Shown: in pieces, positions 33,552-43,227 of the stretch
How the letters are laid out: every line of letters begins with the position of its first letter
Position numbering within the stretch: the stretch's first letter is position 1
Source: an uncultured Clostridia bacterium
GTDB lineage: Bacteria; Bacillota; Clostridia; Christensenellales; UBA1242
NCBI GenBank assembly: GCA_944377165.1
Contig: CALWEJ010000006.1
Span: 26,534-90,533 of the forward strand
Direction of reading: 5' to 3'
DNA: 64,000 nt
The notes under the pieces: generated by a model
The model's database searches: none
What the model was told of the DNA's origin: nothing
The model's input: only the letters and a program-made list of their open reading frames with translations
Program-made: the position numbers and the translations under genes

Positions 33552-35414
33552 TTAAATTTTGCCTTTTAACTTTAAATAGACTAACAATACATTTATATCA
33601 CTCGGACTAACTCCGTCTATACGTTTAGCTTGACCTAAAGTTGAAGGCTTAAATTTATTTAATTTTTGTCGAGCTTCCAGCCTTAAACCTGAGATTGTAG
33701 AGTAATCGATGTCAGGCAAACGGATATTTTCTGTTCGCTTTTGTTTTTCAATCAATTCGAGTTCGTTTTTAATATAGCCTTCATATTTTATTTCAGTATT
33801 GACGTATTCTAACACATTGTTTGGTATATCTTTAAATAAATCAAAGTACTTTTGTATATCAAATATGGTTATATTATTTCTTTTTATTGCATCTTTTAGT
33901 GTTAAACCTGACTTTGGCATTGACTCATTTTTGTCCGTAAATAATTTTTGTAATTGTGAAGGATTTTTCATACAATTTAATTCAGATTTAACGTACTCAA
34001 TTTGTTTAAGTTTTTTCTTAAAAATAGAATAGCGTTTATTGTCAACTAATCCTATTTCACGGCCGATTTCAGTTAAGCGAATATCACAATTATCTTGACG
34101 TAAAATCAATCTATATTCTGCTCGGCTAGTCATCATTCTATACGGTTCTACAATATCTTTAGTGACAAGGTCATCAATTAATACACCAATATATGCTTGA
34201 TCACGCGAAAGAATAAAAGGAGATTTATTATCAATATAACGTTCTGCATTAATTCCCGCCATAATGCCTTGTGCAGCTGCTTCTTCATAACCGCTAGTAC
34301 CATTAATTTGACCGGCAAAGAATAAGCCGTTTATCTTCTTTGATTCTAGATTGTTTTTTAATTCGGTAGCATTTATGCAGTCATATTCTATTGCGTACGC
34401 AAAGCGCATAATTTTAACATTTTCAAAACCGGGTATTAGTCTATACATAGCGCGCTGAACATCGCTAGGCATACTGCTAGAGATACCTTGAACATAAACT
34501 TCGTCAGTAAAAGCACTTTCCGGCTCTAAGAAAAGCTGATGACGTTCTTTGTCACTAAAACGCATTATTTTATCTTCAATACTTGGACAATATCGTGGGC
34601 CAATTCCGTTAATTTTTCCTGAATATAGTGGTGCACGTGAAATATTATTTAGTATTAAGTCGTGCATAGCGGTAGAAGTGTAGCCAAGGAAACAAACTTT
34701 TTTATTTTTTATTTTCTTAGTTTTAGCAGAAAATCCGTTTAATAATTCGTCGCCCGGTTGTACTTCAAATTTTGAATAATCTATTGATTTACCGTCAACA
34801 CGTGCTGGAGTACCTGTTTTAAACCTACGAATTTCTATTCCTAAATCCATAAGTGATTTAGTTAAATGTGTACTAGCCTCATAGCCGTTAGGCCCTGTAT
34901 ATTTTGTATAGTCACCTATAATAATTCGCGAATTAAGGTAAACACCGGTAGCCACAACCACTGCACGGCAAGAAAATATCTCACCCATACTAGTCTTGAC
35001 ACCCACGACGTGTGAATCTTCAACTAAGATTTCTGCCACTTCGCATTGTAAAATGTCTAGATTCTTTGTTCGTTCGATAGTGTGTTTCATTTCGTTATGA
35101 TATATAACCTTATCTACCTGCGCGCGCAAAGAGTGAACGGCAGGGCCTTTACCTGAATTCAACATTCTAAGTTGCAACATAGATTTGTCCGCATTTACAC
35201 CCATCTCACCGCCTAAAGCATCAACTTCGCCTGCAAGTTGACCTTTTGCTGTTCCACCTATTGATGGATTACAAGCAAGGAAAGCAATACTGTCTAGATT
35301 TAAAGTTGTTAAAAGTGTACGCTTGTTAAGGCGTGCCAAAGCAAGACACGCTTCACTACCTGCGTGCCCACTACCAATTACTATTGCATCATAATCTGCT
35401 ACTGCGTTTATCAT
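33552..35414 (-). CDS. mnmG: tRNA uridine 5-carboxymethylaminomethyl modification enzyme MnmG (GidA)
   Basis: 620 residues, usual length. N-terminal FAD-binding AIVIGSGHAGSEACLALAR, CNPSIGGTAKGQLAGEVDALGG, the conserved GYTSTAMHDLILNNI and YCPSIEDKIMRF region, and a C-terminal helical domain ending GLRLEARQKLNKFKPSTLGQAKRIDGVSPSDI. With MnmE it modifies the wobble uridine of several tRNAs. The promoter ends 7 nt before the ATG with no Shine-Dalgarno, so mnmG has a leaderless transcript of its own despite the upstream mnmE. Confidence 0.97.
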   Translation of the reverse strand: MINAVADYDAIVIGSGHAGSEACLALARLNKRTLLTTLNLDSIAFLACNPSIGGTAKGQLAGEVDALGGEMGVNADKSMLQLRMLNSGKGPAVHSLRAQVDKVIYHNEMKHTIERTKNLDILQCEVAEILVEDSHVVGVKTSMGEIFSCRAVVVATGVYLNSRIIIGDYTKYTGPNGYEASTHLTKSLMDLGIEIRRFKTGTPARVDGKSIDYSKFEVQPGDELLNGFSAKTKKIKNKKVCFLGYTSTAMHDLILNNISRAPLYSGKINGIGPRYCPSIEDKIMRFSDKERHQLFLEPESAFTDEVYVQGISSSMPSDVQRAMYRLIPGFENVKIMRFAYAIEYDCINATELKNNLESKKINGLFFAGQINGTSGYEEAAAQGIMAGINAERYIDNKSPFILSRDQAYIGVLIDDLVTKDIVEPYRMMTSRAEYRLILRQDNCDIRLTEIGREIGLVDNKRYSIFKKKLKQIEYVKSELNCMKNPSQLQKLFTDKNESMPKSGLTLKDAIKRNNITIFDIQKYFDLFKDIPNNVLEYVNTEIKYEGYIKNELELIEKQKRTENIRLPDIDYSTISGLRLEARQKLNKFKPSTLGQAKRIDGVSPSDINVLLVYLKLKGKI

Positions 35415-35421
35415 TTTGTTT

Positions 35422-35430
35422 ATTATACCA
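35422..35430 (-). promoter_or_regulatory. Leaderless extended -10 promoter of mnmG
   Basis: TGGTATAAT (extended -10) on the minus strand, then AAACAAA and ATG: 7 nt between -10 and start. No good -35. Confidence 0.65.
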
Positions 35431-35603
35431 TAATTTTAAAAATTTGAATAGTTGTTTTTTAATATTTATAGATAAGAATAGTTAATATTATTGCATTGAT
35501 AAATATTAATTGTAATATTTGTGTATTAATCAGTGTATTACTAACTCATTAATCAAGAATGTTAAGCTTTAAATTATTAAGAAAAATATTAATGATTTTA
35601 ATT

Positions 35604-36902
35604 TTATTTTCCTAAGCAAAACTTAGAGAAAATTTTATCAATAATTGCTTCGTCACTAGTTATTCCTGTAATTTCGCCCAAAATTGACCAAGCAAATTTT
35701 AGTTCAGCACTAATTATATCTAAAGTAGTTGTATTAAAAGCATCTTTTGCTGACTTTAATGCCTCACAGGCGCGCTTTATACAATCAATATGTCGCGTAT
35801 TTGTAAGGTAAAATTTATCTGAGCGAATATCCGATTTTACTGTTCTATCAAAAATTAATTGTTTTAATTTGTCTAAATTTTCACCTGATTTTGCACTGAC
35901 AAAAATATCAAAATTTTGATTTTTATTTTTTGATATATCGGATTTATTAAAAATTGATATATGAGGTTTTGATGTTTTAATATCACAAATGTTATTTTCG
36001 TCCGAAACAAGCAGAACTAAGTCGCTATCTTCAAGTGTTTTTTTTGCTCTGTCAATGCCGATTTTCTCAACTATATCATCACTTTCGTGAATCCCTGCCG
36101 TATCAAATAATTTAAAAATGATTCCATTATATTCATATTGAGCTTCAACAACGTCGCGTGTTGTTCCTGCTATTTCTGTGACGATTGCCTTGTTAGATTT
36201 TGTTAGTGCATTTAATATGCTAGATTTACCTACGTTTGGCGCGCCAACAATAGCGATATTTACTCCGTTTTTAATAATCAAACCGCTTTTACTGTCACTA
36301 ATTAATGAAGTTAAATTGTCAATTAAATTATTAATTTTATCGATTGTATTAGACGATTCTTCCGCGCTAAAATCATATTCAGGATAATCTAATTTAGCTT
36401 CTATTTCAGCGAGCATATCGGTTAAATCTGTTTGATATGAATTAATCATTTCAAACAATTTACCATTCACAAGTGAACTACTCATTTTCGCTTGCATTTC
36501 ACTTTCAGAATTAATTAAATCCATTATACCTTCTGCTTGGTCTATGGACATTTTCCCATTAATAAATGCGCGTTTACTGAATTCTCCAGCGGTAGCCATA
36601 CTTGCGCCAAGATTGATACATTCTTCAATAATCTTTTGTGATAAAAAATATCCGCCGTGCGATTGTATTTCAGCGACATCTTCCCCTGTATAACTATTTG
36701 GAGAAGCAAAAAATACAACCAAACATTTATCAACAATATCCCCAACAAAGACATCTTTTAGATACATATGTCGTGGCGTAAAATTTATGTTTGAGTGCGT
36801 AATTTTTTGTAAAATTTCTTTTGAATTTTCTCCGCTGATTCTTACTACAGCAACACCACTATTTCCCGGTGGAGTTGCTAGCGCTACTATTGTTTTTTCC
36901 AT
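35604..36902 (-). CDS. mnmE: tRNA modification GTPase MnmE (TrmE)
   Basis: 432 residues. N-terminal tetrahydrofolate-binding region (TIVALATPPGNSGVAVVRISG), a helical domain, the inserted G domain with P-loop GAPNVGKSSILNAL, TRDVVE and DTAGIHE, and the C-terminal CLGK (usually CIGK) whose Cys is catalytic. The start at 36902 is fixed by the promoter whose -10 ends 7 nt before it; an earlier in-frame codon would lie inside the promoter. Partner of MnmG, 189 bp upstream of it. Confidence 0.95.
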   Translation of the reverse strand: MEKTIVALATPPGNSGVAVVRISGENSKEILQKITHSNINFTPRHMYLKDVFVGDIVDKCLVVFFASPNSYTGEDVAEIQSHGGYFLSQKIIEECINLGASMATAGEFSKRAFINGKMSIDQAEGIMDLINSESEMQAKMSSSLVNGKLFEMINSYQTDLTDMLAEIEAKLDYPEYDFSAEESSNTIDKINNLIDNLTSLISDSKSGLIIKNGVNIAIVGAPNVGKSSILNALTKSNKAIVTEIAGTTRDVVEAQYEYNGIIFKLFDTAGIHESDDIVEKIGIDRAKKTLEDSDLVLLVSDENNICDIKTSKPHISIFNKSDISKNKNQNFDIFVSAKSGENLDKLKQLIFDRTVKSDIRSDKFYLTNTRHIDCIKRACEALKSAKDAFNTTTLDIISAELKFAWSILGEITGITSDEAIIDKIFSKFCLGK

Positions 36903-36909
36903 AACTTTT

Positions 36910-36938
36910 ATTATATCACATAATAACAAAATTTTCAA
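36910..36938 (-). promoter_or_regulatory. Leaderless mnmE promoter
   Basis: TTGAAA, 17 nt, TATAAT, then AAAAGTT and ATG: 7 nt between -10 and start. Confidence 0.8.
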
Positions 36939-37026
36939 GTGTACAATAAAATTTATAAAAATTTGAGTGTAAAAACAGATGCTATCTTTATAGACAATCC
37001 TTGCTTTAAGTAATAAAATTTTATGA

Positions 37027-37776
37027 TTATTTGATTTTTAATATATCAATGACTTGATTTAGATTTTCTTCACTCGTTGCGGTGACTAACCAATTTCTAT
37101 ATTTTTTAGTGATACAACCAGCTTCGTTTGAAAGAAGAATTCCCGGCATTATATCCCATAAATTGCATTTTCTATAATCTAATTTTAAACCTAACGAGCC
37201 TTCGGCAAGCGATACATAAATTTTGCAAGATGCTCCGCAATCACGTACTTCCAAAATTGAATTTATAAAAGTTGTTTTAGCGTTTTTATTTAAAGAATCG
37301 AGATTGAAATGATTTACTTCTGCAAGAGTATATTTTAGCTTTCTAGAAACGGTAAACATACGTTTTCCATTTTTATATGCACCACAACCTTTGCCGGCTA
37401 TGTATGAGCCAAAGAACGGCATAAATATTGCACAAGCAACAGGTTCACTGTCTTCGATTAATGCAATTTGAATACCCCAATTTTCATTTCCGTTAGCAAA
37501 ATTTTTTGTCCCGTCTATAGGGTCAATCGTGAAATAGGTAGTATTTATATTTTCCTTAGCATTAAATTCTTCACTTAAAATTTTAACATCAGGATAATTA
37601 TTATTTAGTTCGTGAATTAAAAATTTTTCTATTGCCAAATCATAATTGGTGACAATATCATTTGTGTTTTTATCTTGAACATTGATGTTTTTATTCTTAA
37701 ATAACTTATATGCGCGTTTTTCTAATTTTAACAAATATTTTGCTATTTTTAAATAATCCATTTTTTCTTTTTTCAT
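37027..37776 (-). CDS. Inositol monophosphatase family protein
   Basis: 249 residues. The lithium-sensitive phosphatase metal site is intact: ILSEEF (E near 67), IDPIDGTKNF (D near 84-87) and the C-terminal CNLWDIMPG. Substrate could be inositol phosphate, 3'-phosphoadenosine 5'-phosphate or another phosphoester. It would act in the cytoplasm. The promoter ends 6 nt before the ATG (AGATTT between), with no good Shine-Dalgarno. Confidence 0.85.
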   Translation of the reverse strand: MKKEKMDYLKIAKYLLKLEKRAYKLFKNKNINVQDKNTNDIVTNYDLAIEKFLIHELNNNYPDVKILSEEFNAKENINTTYFTIDPIDGTKNFANGNENWGIQIALIEDSEPVACAIFMPFFGSYIAGKGCGAYKNGKRMFTVSRKLKYTLAEVNHFNLDSLNKNAKTTFINSILEVRDCGASCKIYVSLAEGSLGLKLDYRKCNLWDIMPGILLSNEAGCITKKYRNWLVTATSEENLNQVIDILKIK

Positions 37777-37782
37777 AAATCT

Positions 37783-37811
37783 ATTATACTAGAGATTTCA
37801 AAATTAAACAA
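37783..37811 (-). promoter_or_regulatory. Leaderless promoter of the inositol-phosphatase gene
   Basis: TTGTTT, 17 nt, TATAAT, then AGATTT and ATG (6 nt). Confidence 0.7.
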
Positions 37812-37853
37812 ACAATTTTAAATATGAAAGCATTTTTGATTTTAAAATACACA

Positions 37854-37882
37854 TTGACAAAACTAAGTATTTGTATTATAAT
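37854..37882 (+). promoter_or_regulatory. Promoter of the ankyrin-repeat gene
   Basis: Perfect TTGACA, 17 nt, TATAAT, 25 nt upstream of the start codon, divergent from the inositol-phosphatase promoter. Confidence 0.85.
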
Positions 37883-37907
37883 TTCCATCATTAAGGTGTA
37901 AAATTAT

Positions 37908-39017
37908 ATGGAAGAATTAAAAGAATATGTTAAATCACTTGAAGAAAAAGCTTCAACAGAAAAAGATAAAATTATAATAGATGAATTAAAGCGCGCTTGT
38001 AGTGATGTAAATGACAAATTGCCGAATGGCCTTTTGCCTATAATGCTTGCTATTAAATTAAAAGATAATAAACTTATTGATTTACTTATTAAAGCAGGTG
38101 CAGATATAAGTTATGAAATTGTTATCAATGGTAAGAAAATAAATGCTATTAGATTTGCTAGTTTAAATAAAGATAAAGCATTAGCTGAAAAGTTAAAGGC
38201 AACTAGTATTAAAAAGACAAAATTACAAAAGAAATTAATCGAAGCAATTGGGCTTAAAGATAGACCTAAAATTGTTGAATATATTAATGATGGCGCTAGC
38301 TTAAATGTTTCAGGCAAAAAATTTGTTTCAACCCCTTTGATACGTGCCGCTGAATTAGGAATGACGGACGTTGTAGAAATGCTTTTGAAAAATGGTGCGA
38401 CACCAGATTGTGCCGATATGATGGGTTCAACTGCTTTAATGTGGGCAGGACGATATCAAGGGCAAGCTAAAGTAAAAGTTGCGCAAATGTTAATAGATGC
38501 GGGGGCGGACGTAAATTCAGTAGATAGAGAATATGGCTCAACTCCACTTATTTCGTGGACAATAAATTCGGACGATAATTCAAAATATCTAGATGTTTTA
38601 TTAAAGAATGGTGCAAACGTTTTATGGAGAGATGCGGAAGGTAAAACGGCTAGCGATTATGCAAAGGAAGTTTCTAGCATAGATGTCTATAAATATTTAA
38701 GGCAAAGAGAAAAACTACAAATAGAATTTAATAACAAAGTGATGTTATTATTTTCTTCAAAATCAGAAGGACGTATTTTTAGTTATGAAAAGAAAGAAAA
38801 ATATTTATGGATTGCTGAGCAAATTAGAAATGGTATATATTTAAGTGCAGGTTTAGCAAAATTCGTATTACCGTATGCTCAAGAAGATGATGACGTAGAT
38901 ATAGTTGATAAATGTGAAAATGCAATTTTAAATGCTACTGTAGAGAAAAAATATGTAATGAATAGAGCGCATTCAATTAAAAAATTGCAATCACCAAATA
39001 AAGAAGACGATAATTAA
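37908..39017 (+). CDS. Ankyrin-repeat protein
   Basis: 369 residues with no signal peptide or membrane segment. A short helical N-terminus precedes a block of ankyrin repeats: LPIMLAIKLKDNKLIDLLIKAGAD (about 41-64), STPLIRAAELGMTDVVEMLLKNGATPD, MGSTALMWAGRYQG...VAQMLIDAGADVN and STPLISWTINSDDN...VLLKNGANVLW, then KTASDYAK. The C-terminal 100 residues are charged and helical, without a known fold. It is a protein-binding scaffold; the partner is unknown. Weak AAGGTG ribosome binding site, consensus promoter and strong terminator: a self-contained unit. Confidence 0.85.
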   Translation: MEELKEYVKSLEEKASTEKDKIIIDELKRACSDVNDKLPNGLLPIMLAIKLKDNKLIDLLIKAGADISYEIVINGKKINAIRFASLNKDKALAEKLKATSIKKTKLQKKLIEAIGLKDRPKIVEYINDGASLNVSGKKFVSTPLIRAAELGMTDVVEMLLKNGATPDCADMMGSTALMWAGRYQGQAKVKVAQMLIDAGADVNSVDREYGSTPLISWTINSDDNSKYLDVLLKNGANVLWRDAEGKTASDYAKEVSSIDVYKYLRQREKLQIEFNNKVMLLFSSKSEGRIFSYEKKEKYLWIAEQIRNGIYLSAGLAKFVLPYAQEDDDVDIVDKCENAILNATVEKKYVMNRAHSIKKLQSPNKEDDN

Positions 39018-39080
39018 TTTTTTAATTATTAAAAGTTGATTAACAATTTTATATCGTCTGTATAAATATGATTATAGAAT

Positions 39081-39112
39081 AAAAGGACAATTGGCAATAT
39101 TGTCCTTTTTTA
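39081..39112. terminator. Bidirectional terminator after the ankyrin gene
   Basis: AAAAGGACAAT / ATTGTCCTTTT perfect 11-bp stem, 7-nt loop, then T residues; also faces the minus-strand tRNA-Arg. Confidence 0.85.
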
Positions 39113-39181
39113 TATTTCGAGGGAGTGAGATATTTGATAAAACAATATTTGTGTATAAAAAATCCGCCGTTCGCGGAATAC

Positions 39182-39258
39182 TGGTGCGTCCAGAGGGATT
39201 CGAACCCCCGACCTTTGGTTCCGTAGACCAACGCTCTATCCAGCTGAGCTATGAACGC
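39182..39258 (-). tRNA. tRNA-Arg (ACG)
   Basis: 77 nt with encoded CCA. Acceptor GCGTTCA pairs with TGGACGC, D-arm AGCTCAGCTGGATAGAGC, anticodon arm TTGGT-CTACGGA-ACCAA with anticodon ACG (read as inosine), T-arm GGGGG-TTCGAAT-CCCTC. Confidence 0.97.
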
Positions 39259-39282
39259 ATAAATAATAGTTTTGCAATTTAA

Positions 39283-39992
39283 ATATTAAGGCATTATTTA
39301 AATTAACAGGGATATTATAACACAATATAAATTTATTTGCAAGTGTTTTGTAAAAAATAAATCAGAAATAAGATAACTATACTACTAGAAAAATAGAACA
39401 AACAAATTTATAATTTATAACTTTAGTTAGCGCTATAATTTTTACTATTTAATTTTTTAATGCACCTTTTATTATTAAATATTTATCTCTAAGCTTTAGT
39501 TAAATAAATTCTAATAATAGATATGCATAAATTTAAAATCAATCATAAACGTATGTAATTAAAAAAGATAATATATTATTTCTAATAAAGCAAATAATGT
39601 TTTAAACAATATTAAACAAATAAAATAAGATAAACTAATAAAAACACATTGCCTATTATATTGTTAAAACAATAATAATAAAATAAATAATAATTATTAT
39701 TTTCTATTTGCTAAATTTGTTAAATTAAGTTTTAATGTTAATATACAGAATCAAATATTTTTAATATCGTTAAGTAAAAGATATATTTTAATAAAGTTAT
39801 AACGAATATAGCATAAAATCATCACGTTAAAGAGTTAATTTCAATTAAAATATAATAAAACGATTTATTTTTTTAAAAATTGAACAAAAATTATTAAAAA
39901 TATTCAAAATTTGAACAAAAATCATTAATTTTATTAATTTTTAATTGCAAAATAATATTTTTTGTATTAATATATTAGTAGGAGAATTCTAA
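39283..39992. other. 700-bp A/T-rich spacer upstream of parA
   Basis: No supported gene. It is very A/T-rich throughout and contains the parA promoter region, for which I see no convincing -35/-10. Confidence 0.45.
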
Positions 39993-40754
39993 ATGGGTAA
40001 AGTAATATCTGTGACTAATCAAAAGGGCGGAGTCGGAAAAACAACTACGTGTGTTAATTTGGCATCATACATAGCCGATTCTGGCAGAAAAGTATTATTA
40101 ATAGACATAGATCCGCAGGGTAATGCTTGTACAAGTGTCGGAGTTGATATTGAAAAGGGACAAAATTCTATATATGAAGTTCTTTTAGGTGAATCAACGA
40201 TTGAAGAAGCTACATATCCTTCAGTATTAAGAAATTTAGATGTTGTGCCTTCTACTGCAGATTTAGCAGGCGCAGAAATAGATTTGGTATATGTAGAAAA
40301 TAGAGAAAATATATTAAAAGAAGCGCTTTCAGTAATTAAGGATAAATACGATTTTATCTTTATTGATTGTCCGCCTACATTAGGCTTGTTGACTGTAAAT
40401 GCTTTGACTGCTAGTGATAGCATTATAGTTCCTATTCAGTGTGAATATTTTCCGCTTATTGGAGTTGGGCAATTAATGAATACTGTTAGACTAATTAAAA
40501 TGCATCTAAATCCAGAGATTGAGATTGAAGGAGTAGTTCTGACAATGAAGGATAATCGTAGCAATTTAGTTAATCAAGTAGCTGACGAAATAAAAAAATA
40601 TTTTGGAGAGAAAGTTTATTCAACTTGTATTCCAAGGAATGTTCGCCTAGCGGAAAGTCCAAGTCACGGCAAGCCTATATTATTATATGATAGCAAAAGT
40701 AAAGGAGCTATTGCATATAAGGCTTTAAGTGAAGAATTTATTAAAAGACAATAG
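39993..40754 (+). CDS. parA: Chromosome partitioning ATPase ParA (Soj)
   Basis: 253 residues. Deviant Walker A NQKGGVGKTTTCVNLA (8-23), DIDPQGNACTSVG, Walker B FIFIDCPPTLGLLT and the VVLTMKDNRSNLVNQV region. ATP-dependent ParA binds nucleoid DNA and is driven by ParB; Soj also controls DnaA. AGGAG 9 nt before ATG. It is followed by a GNRA-looped terminator, a parS site and then nearly 1 kb before parB. Confidence 0.96.
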   Translation: MGKVISVTNQKGGVGKTTTCVNLASYIADSGRKVLLIDIDPQGNACTSVGVDIEKGQNSIYEVLLGESTIEEATYPSVLRNLDVVPSTADLAGAEIDLVYVENRENILKEALSVIKDKYDFIFIDCPPTLGLLTVNALTASDSIIVPIQCEYFPLIGVGQLMNTVRLIKMHLNPEIEIEGVVLTMKDNRSNLVNQVADEIKKYFGEKVYSTCIPRNVRLAESPSHGKPILLYDSKSKGAIAYKALSEEFIKRQ

Positions 40755-40770
40755 TTAAAATTTAATTAAA

Positions 40771-40800
40771 AAAAGAAACATTGAAAAATGTTTCTTTTTT
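40771..40800 (+). terminator. parA terminator
   Basis: AAAAGAAACATT / AATGTTTCTTTT perfect stem with GAAA tetraloop followed by T residues, directly before the first parS site. Confidence 0.9.
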
Positions 40801-40801
40801 G

Positions 40802-40817
40802 TGTTCCACGTGGAACA
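40802..40817. promoter_or_regulatory. parS-like site 1
   Basis: Perfect 16-bp palindrome TGTTCCACGTGGAACA. The usual Firmicute parS is TGTTTCACGTGAAACA; this one has C and G at the inner positions on both arms. Confidence 0.9.
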
Positions 40818-41693
40818 TTTTTATAGAATTCTATAAAATTTTTTATTTTAACTATTCAAATAATAGAGTTAATAATAATTTCATTATAAGTAATAAAAGT
40901 AGTATATATATTACAAACTTAAAATCAAAAGTTATGATATTATATTTACGAATTATTGCCATAAACATATTGCGGGATTGATAAATCACTGATATAACTA
41001 ATTTAATTAATATATTTTTAGTATAAATATATATAATAGCAAATGCTTCTGAATTATAAATTGAAATTAAGTACTAAATCAAAATTAACCTAATTATTCT
41101 TTTTTATTTTTTATAATGCTCAATGTATTTGCAATAAAATAAAGGCTGTCATTTGTTATAATGGGGCAAATGAATATAAAAAAATTAATAAACATATATA
41201 AATGTAAAACTTAATTTAGTACTTAGAGTTATTACAATAAATAATTTATAAAAAATATAACAATTTTATATTATCTAATAAATTTCTTAAATTTTCACTC
41301 TGCAAATTGTTTTTTTGATTTTAAATTTGAATATCATACAAAACAACGATAATATTTTAATTTTGCTAATAAAACTAATATATATTTAATTATTTCTTAA
41401 TATCAATTTTTACAACATTATATATAAAATTTTTAGTGATACAAATAAATTGTACCATTTTAGAAAATTGTTTGTATAATATAATGTATATTTATTATTT
41501 TTCTTTTAATCAATAAGTGTTAGGTATAAATGATATGTATTATACAATATAATTGAAATATTTTATGTGTAAGGTATGAGATATACACAAATTAAAATTA
41601 TAAGTATCTCAAAATTTTAAAATAAATTAATTATTTGATTTAAAGTTAAAGCTATTGTATTGATGATAAAATATAAAAATTTTGTGAAATCAT
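40818..41693. other. Gene-free DNA between parA and parB
   Basis: About 880 bp of A/T-rich DNA between the two parS sites. A TATAAT near 41157 is flanked by CATTTG and CAAATG, 7 nt before an ATG that opens a 14-codon frame only; too short to call. No other coding or RNA signal. Confidence 0.45.
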
Positions 41694-41722
41694 TTGACAA
41701 CGCACAATAAATTTAGTATAAT
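41694..41722 (+). promoter_or_regulatory. parB promoter
   Basis: Perfect TTGACA, 17 nt, TATAAT. The second parS site lies about 23 nt downstream, within the predicted leader, where ParB binding could repress or interfere with transcription. Confidence 0.85.
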
Positions 41723-41744
41723 TTTATTAGTAATACAAATTAAA

Positions 41745-41760
41745 TGTTCCACGTGGAACA
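41745..41760. promoter_or_regulatory. parS-like site 2
   Basis: Second perfect copy of TGTTCCACGTGGAACA, immediately before the parB ribosome binding site. Confidence 0.9.
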
Positions 41761-41772
41761 AAGGAGGGTAAT

Positions 41773-42657
41773 ATGAAAATGGGATTAGGTAGAGGTTTAG
41801 ATAGCCTTTTAAGAGTCTATGATGAAGAAAGTGAGAAAAATAAAAATCCAGAACCGCATATAGGCGAATATCAAATGAGAAAAGGAGATATCGAGCAAAT
41901 AGATATTGATAAGGTTTATCCGAATCCAAATCAGCCAAGAAAAAATTTTGATAAAGATAGCCTAAACGAGCTTGCAGAAAGCATAAGAATACACGGCTTA
42001 ATTCAACCAATAATAGTTAATAAAATGCCCGACGGCTATATGGTTATTGCTGGTGAAAGAAGATACAGAGCTTGTAAAATTTGTGGATTAAAACAAATAG
42101 ATGCAGTTGTAAAAAATTATTCTAATAAACAAGTTGCAGAAATCGCAATAATAGAGAATTTACAAAGAGAAGACTTAAATCCTGTAGAAGTTGCTAAAGG
42201 AATTAAAAAATTAATGGACGAATATGGCTTAACACAGGAAAAAGTTGCTGAACGTATAGGAAAGTCTAGACCAGCGGTTGCAAACTCAATAAGAATATTA
42301 AGTCTTTATCCTGATGTATTAGAATTGGTTGTAAAAGGAAAAGTTTCATTTGGCCACGCAAAAATATTAGTTTCAGTAAGTGATTATGCAACACAGCTAA
42401 TGTTAGCAAAGAAAATTGCTAAAGATAAATTGACAGTTCGTGACCTTGAAAAGGAAGTTGATGCAATTCTCGGTAATAAAAAGAAAAAGAAAGTGTCAAA
42501 ATTACCAAGTGAAGATCTTCAAGAATTTGTTTCTGAATTACAAAGAAAATTTGGTACAAAAGTGACTGTTATAGGTAATGATATTAAAGGAAGAATTTAC
42601 ATTGATTATTATTCACGTGACGATTTAGATAGAATACACGACGTTGTATTTCGCTAA
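41773..42657 (+). CDS. parB: Chromosome partitioning protein ParB (Spo0J)
   Basis: 294 residues. N-terminal MGLGRGLDSLL (ParA-stimulating region), the CTPase core with NQPRKNFD and GERRYRACKICGL, HTH LTQEKVAERIGKSRPAVANSIR, and the C-terminal dimerisation domain. It binds parS, spreads as a CTP-gated clamp and loads condensin. AGGAGG before ATG. Its own promoter and the 1-kb gap make it independent of parA. Confidence 0.97.
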   Translation: MKMGLGRGLDSLLRVYDEESEKNKNPEPHIGEYQMRKGDIEQIDIDKVYPNPNQPRKNFDKDSLNELAESIRIHGLIQPIIVNKMPDGYMVIAGERRYRACKICGLKQIDAVVKNYSNKQVAEIAIIENLQREDLNPVEVAKGIKKLMDEYGLTQEKVAERIGKSRPAVANSIRILSLYPDVLELVVKGKVSFGHAKILVSVSDYATQLMLAKKIAKDKLTVRDLEKEVDAILGNKKKKKVSKLPSEDLQEFVSELQRKFGTKVTVIGNDIKGRIYIDYYSRDDLDRIHDVVFR

Positions 42658-42679
42658 AAAAAAATATGAAAACGTTATA

Positions 42680-42718
42680 AAAAGCGCATAAATTCTTAAT
42701 TAAATATGCGCTTTTTAT
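42680..42718 (+). terminator. parB terminator
   Basis: AAAAGCGCATA / TATGCGCTTTT stem, 14-nt loop, then TATTTTTTT. Confidence 0.85.
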
Positions 42719-42984
42719 TTTTTTAATATTTATATCTATGCGCTAAATATTTAAATAAAATTGTATTTTATAGGTTAAATCTTTAATATTGTTAAAATGT
42801 TTAATTTATTTAACTATGTAAGATTAGAAAAGCTCTAGAACGAATTTTTATATAAAATAAATGTAGTAAATCAAAAAACAATAATTTATATTAAAACACT
42901 ATAATAATAAAGATTACACAAATAATTCATTATTGTTATATGAAAAGTATATAAAAATGATACTATATTAGTAATAAAATGAAA
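42719..42984. other. A/T-rich spacer
   Basis: No gene or RNA recognised. Confidence 0.4.
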
Positions 42985-43227
42985 TTAACTTAAAAAGCGC
43001 CAAATATCTTTGAGCTTTTTAGAATTTATCTTTATCTCATTTACTCTTTCAGGTGGGTCAAGTTTATATAATTTATTGAAATTGTCATCATTAATTTGCA
43101 AATAACAATTACCATTTCTATAATAAAAATCTATGTGTATATTCAATAATTTAAAAGAAAAATCACGTTTTTTATTCAAAAATTCATTTAAAAACTCATC
43201 ATAAGTAATATTATTTTTCAAAAACAT
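42985..43227 (-). CDS. Small hypothetical protein
   Basis: 80 residues from the ATG at 43227, preceded by GGAG with 6-nt spacing (an in-frame TTG 12 nt upstream lies on the ribosome binding site and was not used). Not recognised. It has an N-terminal helix (LKNNITYDEFLNEFLNKKRD), then beta-rich sequence (FKLLNIHIDFYYRNGNCYLQI) and an amphipathic C-terminal helix. Confidence 0.5.
   Translation of the reverse strand: MFLKNNITYDEFLNEFLNKKRDFSFKLLNIHIDFYYRNGNCYLQINDDNFNKLYKLDPPERVNEIKINSKKLKDIWRFLS

Noticed and set aside
39091..39282. Short open frames on both strands around 39.05-39.28 kb
   Set aside because: They overlap tRNA-Arg and the terminator; the protein-like signal comes from tRNA stem sequence.
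40781..40981. 66-codon plus-strand frame after parA
   Set aside because: It starts inside the parA terminator, covers parS site 1 and has no ribosome binding site.
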